Source of the DNA: Phoronis australis
Taxonomy: Eukaryota; Phoronida; Phoronidae
Direction of reading: 5' to 3'
Length of the DNA: 25,619 nt
Assembly (NCBI GenBank): GCA_002633005.1
Contig: NMRA01000655.1
Coordinates: 113,024 to 138,642, forward strand
The notes under the pieces were generated by a model, which ran no database searches, had not been told where the DNA came from, and saw nothing but the letters and a program-made list of their open reading frames with translations. Of this stretch, positions 7,901-17,600 are shown one piece after another. Each line of letters opens with the position of its first letter. Positions within the stretch are counted from its first letter, which is position 1. The position numbers and the translations under genes are program-made.

Positions 7901-10784
7901 TATGTAAGATATTTTTATTCAGAATAATCTATTGAGAGAATAAATCAAATGTGTATGCGACAAAGCATTAAGAAGTAAGGTTATCTATAAAATAATACCT
8001 GTTTTGAATATTTGTCGAATATGTAAGCTACGCTGAATTCTCATTACAGATTGCCCGTTTGAAAGAATGGCCGCGTTTTTTCGGCATATATTGATGATTA
8101 ATGCAGACGGAATTGTTATTACATTTTTCTTATATGGAAAATGTGAAATTAGATCTTTGACGGAAACAAAACGATGGCGAGTTCAAGCACCAGTCAGTCA
8201 GACTCGTTTAGCGGATGCGCACATACATATTATTAGGAGCGGAGAATATGAAAACTGTATTGGGCATGAAAGAGTTTATATTTCTTCTGTTTTTTTCAAA
8301 AATAATAAATCAGACGATTTTTTCTAGAAATTCTTGCAATATTCAAAATGAACAACTCCCACGTTAGCATCTCGAAGAAGTATATTCGTCACGATCTGTT
8401 TAAAAAGTAATTTTGCGAGAATTCGCGTCCCATGCCTCAGTCTCGGTCTATATTGGACCATCGGCGTATTTGGACTTCAAACGCATTATGGTGGCAACGA
8501 AGATGGAAGAACCCTTGTCCGAGATTGCCACCATTCTTATCCAAATCCGGGGGGGCTTGCCTATCTATCTATCATGCACTTAGTTATTCATCTTACGTCA
8601 ATACATTTCCAGTATATGACGTTACGAAGCAGGTTTTGTTGTCCCGTTCAACCAGCGCCAACAACAATGGTACCACCACCACCGACTCTCAGCGTAGGAA
8701 CTATTCTGGTTATTTTGTAAGTCTTTCCTGTGGTTGTGAAAAGCTCAAAAGCGCTAGCGCGTATGCATGTGTCATCATTGACTTTTACCGACCAAGATGA
8801 TTGCATTTTCTTAACTAGCATCAACATTACTCGTGTCAAATTAGTACGCCCTCTGATGGCCACATTAATTTCTGATTAGAAAATAGTGGGTTCATAAACT
8901 TACAAGTTGGTACTCTAGATAGATGTAATCTATGGCACGCTTATCCAATAGTAACTGTTTTAACCCTTTAGAAATATTCCCGATATAAAATTTTGTATTT
9001 TTGTAAAACCCTTCAATAAATCCTTTGTGAATGTGAGTCCTACAAATATAACAGAACATTTCAGAAAGCTGTATTTCCTCAGCACTTAGCTGCCAAAAAC
9101 GAAAAATGATTTAAGCCACTTAAGCTCATGAAATCGGTTCTATAATACTTCTTACCCTGACAGGACTTGATTCATGTAACTAACAAGAATGAAAAAAATC
9201 AAGCGACTCGTGTCAAGAAAACGCTTCAAACTTTGTTGACGAAGGCCAACCCTAAAACTGCGAATTGGAAAATGTCGCATGTATACATTACTCCGAGATG
9301 CTCATTCGGCAACAATTCAAGATCGAATGAGAGTGATAATGTTTTAAAAAAAAACAACAAAGCTCTCGGTTTATAAATTCAACATTGACAGCTAAACAGT
9401 GCCGACATGCCCATTTAAAGTTCTATCAGATTACTGAACAATGCTCATGTTAATTGGGATGACAGTGTAAGTTATTGGACCTACCGTAGTAATTAAACAG
9501 CGCACTAGCTGTCCAATCTCTAAATCCCCAAACTGTAAATCAGCAGGGATACAAAAGCGACTTAAACGTGTCTTAATTCGATTACATGATTTTTCAGCTT
9601 TTTGGTTACGCTGACAGTTTATTTTCTGTCTGGTCTAATCTTCATGCGATTTCACCGCGATGCCTCGTGTCCTCATGTTATTCCAAACTACCGCTTTTGG
9701 TCTTCGCTACCTGGATTCATAAAGGTTAGACTGAATTGTTAGTTTTCCCTATACGTCTTTGATCGTAATGAGTTGTATTACGTGGAAGGCAACGTTTCCT
9801 GAAATGCCGTTCTTGAGAACGAATACAAGTATTTTGAAGTACAGTTATATGTAACACATGGGATGCAAATAGAACAAAACACTCAATTACCAACCACAAC
9901 ACTACTTTTCCGCTTCATTTTTAAGTTACTTCAGTCGAAACACAGGCCCGAACAATGCTCATTCAAGACAACTCCAAATATTTTCAAACGTAACAATTAA
10001 ATATAACTTCTATAGTGTACTTTTTGTTTTTGGTGGTGCACCACCACTTAAAATGGCCACCGTACTGAGTGACAGCTGACGCTGACTCACTCAACTTCCG
10101 CCATAGTTAGTGAGGTAACATAAGGTAAACGCAAACAAGTCTGGATTAGTTACGAATGTATTTTAGTCATTTGACTGACGAATCTCATGTTGTGTTGTGA
10201 ATTAGTGAATGTAAAGAAAACACATCATTTATAATCCACTGAGTCCTTAATGAAGATTTAGATTTCGCAAAACGGATCGAGTTTTATCCTTTTTGCATTG
10301 CACATGCGCGCACCCAGGGGGAAATTTGGCGAAGTGGGCAAAAAGTTCCGCATCAGAGAAACAAAAAGACCGGGAAAACGAGACAGAAGTCCACTAAAAG
10401 GCGCAGACGCATAGGCCACAGTTCTGAAGGTGGTACCCCGTTTTTTCAGTCCTGCAGCATCGGCAGAAATTCGAGCCCCCCATATTAAAGGCTGGGGTGC
10501 ACGCATGTTGCATTCTAGGATTAAATTGCTCAAATTTAGACAACTCCCAATACAGTATAGGAGATGCAAATTTGTCTACTCAAATCACAAATCTAAATTT
10601 TGATAAAGGTAAACATTCGAAGGTTTGAGTCATTACGTTAGAGATTAATAACTAACACGATGGTGTGGTCATTCACGTTTAAATCATTTTTGGTAATTTT
10701 GTACTTACCGTATGCTCTTTTCAGGATGGTTTTGCAATCTCCACCAGAAGCTGTAGAGGACAAGGAACATATCAACAAATTTAA
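4863..10784 (+). CDS. Gene A: mannose-6-phosphate receptor / ATG27-like membrane protein, 5' partial
   Basis: Six exons are visible: 4863-4944, 6760-6890, 7807-7903, 8613-8716, 9598-9724 and 10725-10784 (stop TAA). All introns have GT..AG borders and the joined frame stays open for 199 residues. The luminal part has YKWNPCKDF, NVAVC, the SLGSQSSAKF block and KKSSISLQC, the core of a Man-6-P receptor/ATG27-type beta-barrel. A Pro-rich stalk follows (PAPTTMVPPPPT), then the helix start LSVGTILVIFFLVTL, a short tail with CPHVIPNYRFWSSLPGFIK, DGF, and the terminal YQQI. LSVG plus FW..LP..DGF is the family signature of the membrane and tail region. Signal peptide and first luminal exon should be upstream of the window, with the dead LINE in the intervening intron. 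No disabling lesion is seen. It could equally be called ATG27-like; ligand binding is unproven. Confidence 0.88.
4945..6759 (+). other. Gene A intron 2, about 1.8 kb
   Basis: No coding segment is recognised. It holds a possible 610-bp inverted-repeat element (5390-5999, listed separately). The rest is AT-rich single-copy-looking sequence. The 3' end is ttaatag before 6760. Confidence 0.7.
5390..5999. mobile_element. Possible MITE bounded by a perfect 14-bp inverted repeat
   Basis: tttatcccatacgc at 5390-5403 is the exact reverse complement of gcgtatgggataaa at 5986-5999. Similarity continues a few bases inward (ttcgaat against gttgaat). No coding capacity is seen between the ends and no clear target-site duplication flanks them. 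An old non-autonomous DNA transposon is the simplest reading; chance is less likely but possible. Confidence 0.4.
6760..6890 (+). CDS. Gene A exon 3 (QSSAKF exon)
   Basis: 131 bases, phase 0 in and phase 2 out, the same length as gene B exon 3. The peptide begins VCSISHYRGDYY, then SLGSQSSAKFETSPDKG and LQLTYILVTAGYTK. The acceptor is ttaatag and the donor gtgagt. Confidence 0.9.
6891..7806 (+). other. Gene A intron 3
   Basis: About 0.9 kb with no recognisable gene, repeat array or RNA. It ends with ctgttccag at 7806. Confidence 0.7.
7807..7903 (+). CDS. Gene A exon 4 (ISLQC exon)
   Basis: 97 bases, entering in phase 2 and leaving in phase 0. The peptide is KKSSISLQCDKS, EDDTFTVDST and a KTTAEY end. 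The donor is gtaaga. Its paralogue in gene B is 103 bases. Confidence 0.88.
7904..8612 (+). other. Gene A intron 4
   Basis: About 0.7 kb. Open reading frames here (for example 8067-8327 on +) show no family resemblance and are not flanked by matching splice phases. It ends in atttccag. Confidence 0.65.
8613..8716 (+). CDS. Gene A exon 5 (stalk and start of membrane helix)
   Basis: 104 bases, phase 0 in and phase 2 out. It encodes YMTLRSRFCCPV, a stalk rich in Pro and Thr (PAPTTMVPPPPT), and LSVGTILVI, the first turn of the transmembrane helix. The acceptor is atttccag and the donor gtaagt. Many Pro/Thr residues suggest an O-glycosylated stalk (inference). Confidence 0.9.
8717..9597 (+). other. 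Gene A intron 5
   Basis: About 0.9 kb with no recognised element. It ends with gatttttcag at 9597. Confidence 0.65.
9598..9724 (+). CDS. Gene A exon 6 (membrane helix and IPN..FW..LP tail)
   Basis: 127 bases, completing a split Phe codon and ending in phase 0. The peptide is FLVTLTVYFLSGLIFMRF (rest of the helix), then CPHVIPNYRFWSSLPGFIK. The IPN..FW..LPG block matches the tail of mannose-6-phosphate-receptor-like proteins. The donor is gttaga. Confidence 0.9.
9725..10724 (+). other. Gene A intron 6
   Basis: About 1 kb. It contains a 14-bp palindrome ggtggtgcaccacc at 10032-10045 and a possible short inverted-repeat element at about 10299-10512. No exon is seen. It ends tcttttcag at 10724. 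Confidence 0.65.
10299..10512. mobile_element. Possible short inverted-repeat element in gene A intron 6
   Basis: tgcacatgcgcgcaccc at 10299 is an imperfect reverse complement of ggggtgcacgcatgttgca ending at 10512. Both ends abut a ttgca(t) string. The interior is GC-richer than the flanks and codes for nothing recognisable. It is weak evidence for a MITE remnant. Confidence 0.25.
10725..10784 (+). CDS. Gene A exon 7 (DGF tail, YQQI stop)
   Basis: 60 bases including TAA. The exon starts DGFAISTRS, continuing LPGFIK from exon 6, and ends GTYQQI. The acceptor is ctcttttcag. The YXXphi tetrapeptide occupies the last four residues. No AATAAA lies within the next 700 bases, so the poly(A) signal must be a variant or is not visible. 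Confidence 0.87.
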   Translation, partial: DGFAISTRSCRGQGTYQQI

Positions 10785-11494
10785 TACTTTTTTGAGGACT
10801 GTGTCAATCATTTTCATGGAAATATTTAACTATTTATTAATGATAAGTCATGTGCATCATGTGGCCATATCGAAATTATGGTACTTTATTTCATTCGCTA
10901 TTTTAAATGTCACAAAAATTAACAGTGGCATTCCAGTTCCAAGAGTACGTCATAAAATATCACCCCTGATGTACTTGTCACTGGGTGGTCCGTGGTACAC
11001 CTCTCTTTTTTGTCCGTTTCGGCTTACGAACATTTAGCCACCGAACCTTCCGAATATTAGGTGAATCACACAAGGCATATTTCGTCCTCCGCAGGGTTTT
11101 GGAATCGTTGCACCTTTGCCCAGAATGGCTATGCTTATTGCACTGGATGACGTGGTTACATGTTGCGGTCACATGATGTAAGGTGACCACTTCGCCAGTC
11201 GATGACGACCATTTTGACAATTTCCAATAGTGTCAGAGCGTACCCAGTTTTAAAGCCACAGGTTCACCGTGCGTTACTACTGTAACAACACGTAGTTAAT
11301 TTCATGTGATAAGGAAAATATCAATTCACCGAGACTAAAGGATTTGTAAAAGTATTTAGATATCGTATCATGTCATTTCATAGAATGAATCATTGTCTAC
11401 TTAGCATGCACAGGGGCGAGAGTATATGTAAATGTTGATAATACAGTGTATATGAGGTATCGCCTTTATACTCTTCGAGTCGTATGTTCTGGAT
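10785..11494 (+). other. Gene A 3' side and gene B promoter region
   Basis: Only 710 bases separate the gene A stop from the gene B start. They must hold the 3' UTR of A and the promoter and 5' UTR of B. I find no AATAAA and no convincing TATA box; ctttata at about 11464 is too close to the ATG to be judged. Open frames on both strands here resemble nothing known. Confidence 0.5.
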
Positions 11495-11664
11495 ATGACT
11501 TGGTTTCGCGTGTATATTACACTTCTGTTTATTTTTGAACGGTCCTGTTCATCCATTCAAAACCTCAAGTGTAAAAAGCAACTTTCTAGCTGTAAATGCG
11601 AGTTGGAAAATGACGGAGGTATCATAGATCTCATGCCGCTGAGCAGGAAAGACGGAGCACCAAA
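11495..11664 (+). CDS. Gene B exon 1 (signal peptide, CKCE..IDL)
   Basis: 170 bases ending in phase 2 at gtaagt. The start ATG is the first in frame after upstream stops. The peptide runs MTWFRVYITLLFIFERS, then CKKQLSSCKCELENDGG and IIDLMPLSRKDGAP. The C.CE..GG.IDL..L spacing is repeated in gene C. Confidence 0.88.
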
Positions 11665-14592
11665 GTAAGTTGCCTTTTACACGTATCCTATTTGTACCCA
11701 AACTTTGGTCATGTACATGAACAAATGTGCTGTACTTATATTCCTATAAAGCATTTAAAACACTTCTGTTGTGAGGTGATAGAGACATCAAAAAATTTTT
11801 CGCACCTTTCACACTGATTTCAAAGAAAACCGTGTATAAATCCATGTCAATTATTTACAGTTTTCGCGTGAAAAAAATCAAATTTCGTTTTGATTCCCCT
11901 TCAAAATAATTTCTCTAGTTTAATAATTTAATGACATAAGCACAAATAAATAAAATAAGGGCGCATAGATCGAATGCTTGAACTCAACGTAGTCATTAGC
12001 CTGGTTCAACAATGGTCCTTAAAATTTTACCGACCAGATCTTTCCCTTTTCCATTCGCTTGAAGGTTACTTGTATTTGCAGCAAAAATCGTCAAACTGAA
12101 CAAGAACGTTCTCTGAATATGGTAGGAGTTCCAGATCTGGGTAGGGCAGTGCAGAGCCAAATTTATGAACTTTCATTACTCAGAATTACTGAATAGAATT
12201 CGTGGCAATCAATCCCCGGTTACTTCACTGAATCTTTCCATTTTTGGGAAGTGCATGCCCTAACTGTGGCTTTAAACAGAATGAAAATCAGGCCAGAAAT
12301 CGCCAGGAGCTTTTTAATGAGGCTTTAGACACTTAATACTCTAACAGAAGAAAAACTACCGTTCCAATTCTTTTCGGTTTTAGATTTTCCAGCGTCTATT
12401 CTGGATACACGTACAAATGGAATCCATGTTTGAACTGTTCTGTAGCAGATGCCTCAGAATGCGCTAACGTGGCTGTGAGTATAGATTGGTGACGTACAGT
12501 TAAGAAGTTGTATTATAAATACATGCTTGTACTTTTGAGTAATGGTTTGCTTTGAACTAAACAAACGTAAAGTTTTATCCAATGCCCTATTGACCAACAA
12601 TCTATACTTTACACATATAATGGCCATCTATGTGGCTGCTTCATTTTCTTGTTTTTTATTACCATCCATCGCCGACGTTGTTCGTGTAACCTTGTCTTGG
12701 GTCTGTTTCATGAAAAGTGACTTAACACTTAAGACAGACATTTTGTTTTACATATACACATAACTGCAAGTTACTCAGATAAATCCTCTAAATTATGTGT
12801 CGTATTCACAATTACTTGGCGAAACATTTAATCGTGGCCTGTAAATCAATTTTGATGTTGTCCAGCAGTTTGATCGTTATACATGTTTCAAGTTCATATA
12901 AACAACGTAAATGGTGAATGATTTTCCTGCATCATAAACTCAGCGATTCGAGTATCAGTACAAGTAGGAATTGTGCAGACTCTTTCAATGCAGCAATGAG
13001 AGCACAGTTTGCCGGATGTAACACGAATGTACTATTTTTGAGTTGCCTTAAGTTAAAATCCGACTAATATGAACTTACCTTGGGTTTAGGTGTGCCAGGT
13101 TTCCATTTACAACACAAACTATTGTTACTCGATGGGAAAACAGTCATCGGCAAAGTTCTTGACGCCGGACGACAGAGGGCTACAGATATCCTACTCACAC
13201 GTGGACGGAACCATGACAAAGTACAACGCTTTTTGAAAGTCACATAACATATCCATAGTAGAAAAGGGGTGCGCTGCGTGGAACACATTTCTTGCGATAA
13301 ATCTGAGATCAATTATCAGAGGTGGCAGTGAGGCCTTCTGGGACAAGTGCCCATTAGCTTTACTCGAGGTCGTGGATTCGAGTCCCACCGGGGCACACTG
13401 CTAATTCCTCGAGTCACATCTCTAGCCCCTCGGCTCAGTTTTAACTATAAATTAATAAACATAAAAATAGTTCCATATGATCAGTGCAGTGGGACCAGCT
13501 GAGCAACCTCTGCACGTTTGGTGCAACGTGTACCAGACCAACAGCAATTATTTTTAAGTCCACTTATCGTTTGAGCAAACACGGGGAAGTCCATGGAAAA
13601 AGGCGAATGTTTCTCGAGTAAGTTTGACACTTGTACATGCATAGGCTAGCAGAAACGAGCATGACTTGGCGGCGAGATTGCAAAATTGAATTGTGAAAAA
13701 ATAAAGGTTTCTATTTCCTATGCGAAGATTTCTCATTGCAACTGTGTACCGAGTGTTTTAATTGTGTTACGGAACGCAACCCATGGGCCGCAAGTCTCTA
13801 GCGAGTGTTTTGTGTTACGGAACGGCATTAAATCTGTGTGTCAATACAAGCTTAGATTTAGGCCACGTATATGTACTGTACTGTTGTGAAACTGGCCTAA
13901 AATTTTCTCCGTAAAAATAGGTGTCATTCCTGGGCTTGGAAGAACTGACAGCTCGTCATTTCTTAGCTCAGACCAACTATGAGCAAAGCGTGACCGGAAT
14001 TTTTGCAAGCTTGCGCATATTTTAAGCAAATAATACGCGTTGAAATAAACGTTAATGGAGCTATTATAAATAGAAACTAGTTTTCTTCAGTGTATAAACT
14101 TGCATTTCTAACAAAACCACACAGATTGACAATTCATAAAGGCAGGAAGTCATTACCAGGAAGGGCAACATTAATGTTCTGTGCTACAAATTGCACTGTC
14201 TGTGCAATCACTCATCGAATTTATTCGCCGATGTCTGTTATTATAAGGATCATCGTATTCTCATACCCTGTTGTTCCTTTTTAGGAAATCTCTTATAAGT
14301 CTGCAGTGCGAAGAAAACAGCGAATATAACACATTTACAGTTGATGAATCGCGGTCTATTGCTCCCGACTATAAAGTCACCGAATACGTAAGGAGGTGTC
14401 CCAGGCACAGTTGTGCACGTAAAATCTAAAGCGATCTTCGGCAAGTTAGTCCAAAAAAGTTTTTCATAAGTAAAACTTCATGTGACTGGACTTTCTAGGT
14501 CACGTGATGTGACCATGTGACTGTGATGACCATATATATTTATGTATGTATATATATATATATATATACATACATAAATATATATGGTCATC

Positions 14593-14624
<32 letters not shown>

Positions 14625-17600
14625 TTATGTATGTATCATTGTTCTAAGTGTAAAAATACCTCTACTACTTTCAGTATGATAAATGTTGACGCACTTCGAA
14701 TTTGTTTTTTCTACAGAAAACTTATTTACTATTTGGAAGCGACAATGTCAAATTAATTACCGTAAAACTACATTAACCATTTCATGTAATCGATGATTGT
14801 GTTTTGCTTGGCTAAAAGTTTGCTTATGACGCATCAGTGAAGCAGTGACTAATGGATTACAACCAGTGCATTTTTACATTGTTCACTGAGTTACATACAC
14901 AAATGAGTGAATGACGTGTTATTTTGAAGGCATCCATGATCTCGTAATTTAGCTTTCACGAAAATACTTGATGAAACATCTTGCTACGTCCTCGATAAGA
15001 TCTTCTAATGCAAGCTTTTAGTGAAGCATTATGGGAAATATTAATGTAACCAACTCACATTACGTTACTGAAGAAAATTCCCATAATTTGTCAGTCTATG
15101 CTTGCTTCAAAGGCACGGTGAACGTTGAACAGCTCAACAGTGATCGTTTCAGTATATGACATTGAAGAGCAAGCACTGCTGCCCTCATTCGGCACTCACC
15201 ACGGCCGTTCCAACTACGCCCGCTCCACCACGACCGGCGATCACAATAGGAACTATTTTAGTTATTATGTAAGGCAATTTTCAATTTAATTCATCATAAT
15301 ATAAGCCACAGTGTATGCTTATATTTAGTTGCTGTTAACTAAGGACATTGGGACTTGCTCAAGACCACTCTAAGCTCTGTATAGTAAATCTGTCGTGAAC
15401 CTAAACGCTTCAGATTAACAGTAGCTGAAGGGCCTCTGAGCACTGTAGTTCCTATCGCGTACACACTTACAACCAAGGACAACCGAACCAAATAGGGGTC
15501 CCACAAAACACAATTTACAAGAGGGTCCTAAGGTTAAAGTAGTGCAATTCAGAGCGATGTGAATTCAGTGCAGAGACATTGGTATTGGGCATGCGTAGCA
15601 ATGGCAAGCAAAGTGGAAACTGGGGTACTGCATGTGGAAAGGTGCCTAGACACGTGACCTGTCTGTCAAAAGATATTTACATACAAGTTAGAGAAGATTT
15701 ATACCTTTGGAACACTCGAGGTATTTGCGGTGCTCAAACATAACGTATAGAATTGTAGTGAGGAATTGACAGGGACCTCAGGGGTCTCAAACTCCACTGA
15801 TTATCAATATTATTTTGAAAACGCTTTGCCCTGTCACACATTGTGTGTCATAAAATAGATAAGCATACATGTAGCCCCCTACCTGCAGCTGACGCAGCAA
15901 GTAGAACTACTCTCGTTTATCACATTGGTGTACGTAGACTCACAGTTGAACTGTGGTTTTCTGTTGACCCCAGACCGTCCGGAGTTGCACCATATACCAA
16001 CTCCGGACGGTCTCTCACGACAATTTAGCGTTATGAAATGCACCAAAATTCAATACGGGTGCTAAGGAACACAAAAAAGGCGGGTGACAAGAGACGGTTT
16101 CACGCAAATCTTTTGTTCTTCCCGCTGTTTCATCTACACATTATTGTCTTTGCAGGTTCTTCGTGTCCGGCACTCTTTATTTTGTATGTGGTATATTGTT
16201 CATGACGTATGTGAGGGGCGCTACCAACTGTCCTGAACGCATTCCTAACGTTACCTTTTGGAAAAACTTACCCGGATTCATTAAGGTGAGGGTCACAAAA
16301 ACACGTCATCAAACAAGACGTTCAGAATTAAATTTTGTAGCATGCATGTAAACGCAAGGAAAATTCAGATAAGCGAGAGCGAATTGCGGCACAGTGGACC
16401 TCTCATTTGGGAAAATATTGGAGACATATAGAAACTTGTTTGAAATCGGTGGCCACCTGGGGTTGAGCGGTGGCATAAAAACTGAAACTGCTGGTATTGT
16501 GGTTTCCACGGGTAACTGGTGGCAACAGGAATAGCCAGATATTGGCAGCGACCGGAGATAGGGGTGGGGGATAGTGAAATTCTCGTGCGCCTTCAGCTAG
16601 GATGTCCAGATACGCCTATTCATGTATGGGGTTTTTCTAGTAATGACAGGGCCTTAGTAATAGTTGTCGACTTTTAAAAATAGAAGAGAACCGACGCTTC
16701 TGCTTGGTGCTAAAGCAGAGATATTCGAGAAGTTGAGAGTTCTAAATTTAGCCACTTTATATCTCTGGGCTGATGACTTCTCCTGTCATCCATAAAACAG
16801 GTTACCCGAACAACACGGGTTAATGAGTTCAACACTCGGTATTGCATTATGTTTAAACAGTTCGCTCAAGTATACACGGCTCACTGACCCTTTGAACCGA
16901 GTCCACTGGCTCACAGACACAGCTGTTGATGTCCAACATTGCGCCGTCACTGCAGTAGCCAGAAGTATTCAACAAAGGAGAGAGGGGGGAGGGGAGTGCT
17001 GGGTGAGTGCAAACGCAAAATTTTTGGGGAAAGTATCGGACACCAAACTGAAAAGACTTCGACCGGGAGGACGGCTTTTCTGTAATAAATAGGGGAGCCT
17101 TAGCCCCTGTAGCTACGCCAGTGTAATTAAGTTCACCGGCGAAACACGCCTGAGGTTCCCAAACAATTTGTCGCTGGAGTTACAAACAATGCTCACTGAC
17201 CTAATGTTCGTTTTCCGCGAGGACCATGCTTGTGAGCTTGGGAATGATTTGCTGGGTACAAAAGACGAGTTTGTCCGGCAACGTGTTTGGTTGATGTCGA
17301 GCCGTCTTGTGAATCGGTAAACCGAGTTTATCGGATCCGTGAACCGTGTTACGAGATGGAACCATGGTTATGATTGCGGTAGGAGTGTTGTTCCGGTAGC
17401 ATGCAACGGTTAAGAACTACAACCAAGCTCAATCAAGACTCACTACATGTAAATGTACGATAAGGAAGTTACGGCAACGGGGATTTTGACGACTAAGAGC
17501 CGAAGGAGACGGTAACACTATAAAAAGATTCTTGGTTTTAATTGATTGGACATGGGCATTTAATTTACATTCTGAACGGGAGGTGTGGAGTACATTTTTT

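Noticed and set aside
8067-8327. 86-codon + strand open frame in gene A intron 4
   Set aside because: No family resemblance, no splice context in phase, and flanked by good exons of gene A.
10258-10569. 103-codon minus strand open frame in gene A intron 6
   Set aside because: The protein looks like random translation and overlaps a possible inverted-repeat element; nothing recognisable.
10660-11037. 125-codon + strand open frame overlapping gene A exon 7
   Set aside because: It reads exon 7 in a different frame from the one continuing LPGFIK-DGF, and has no known motif.
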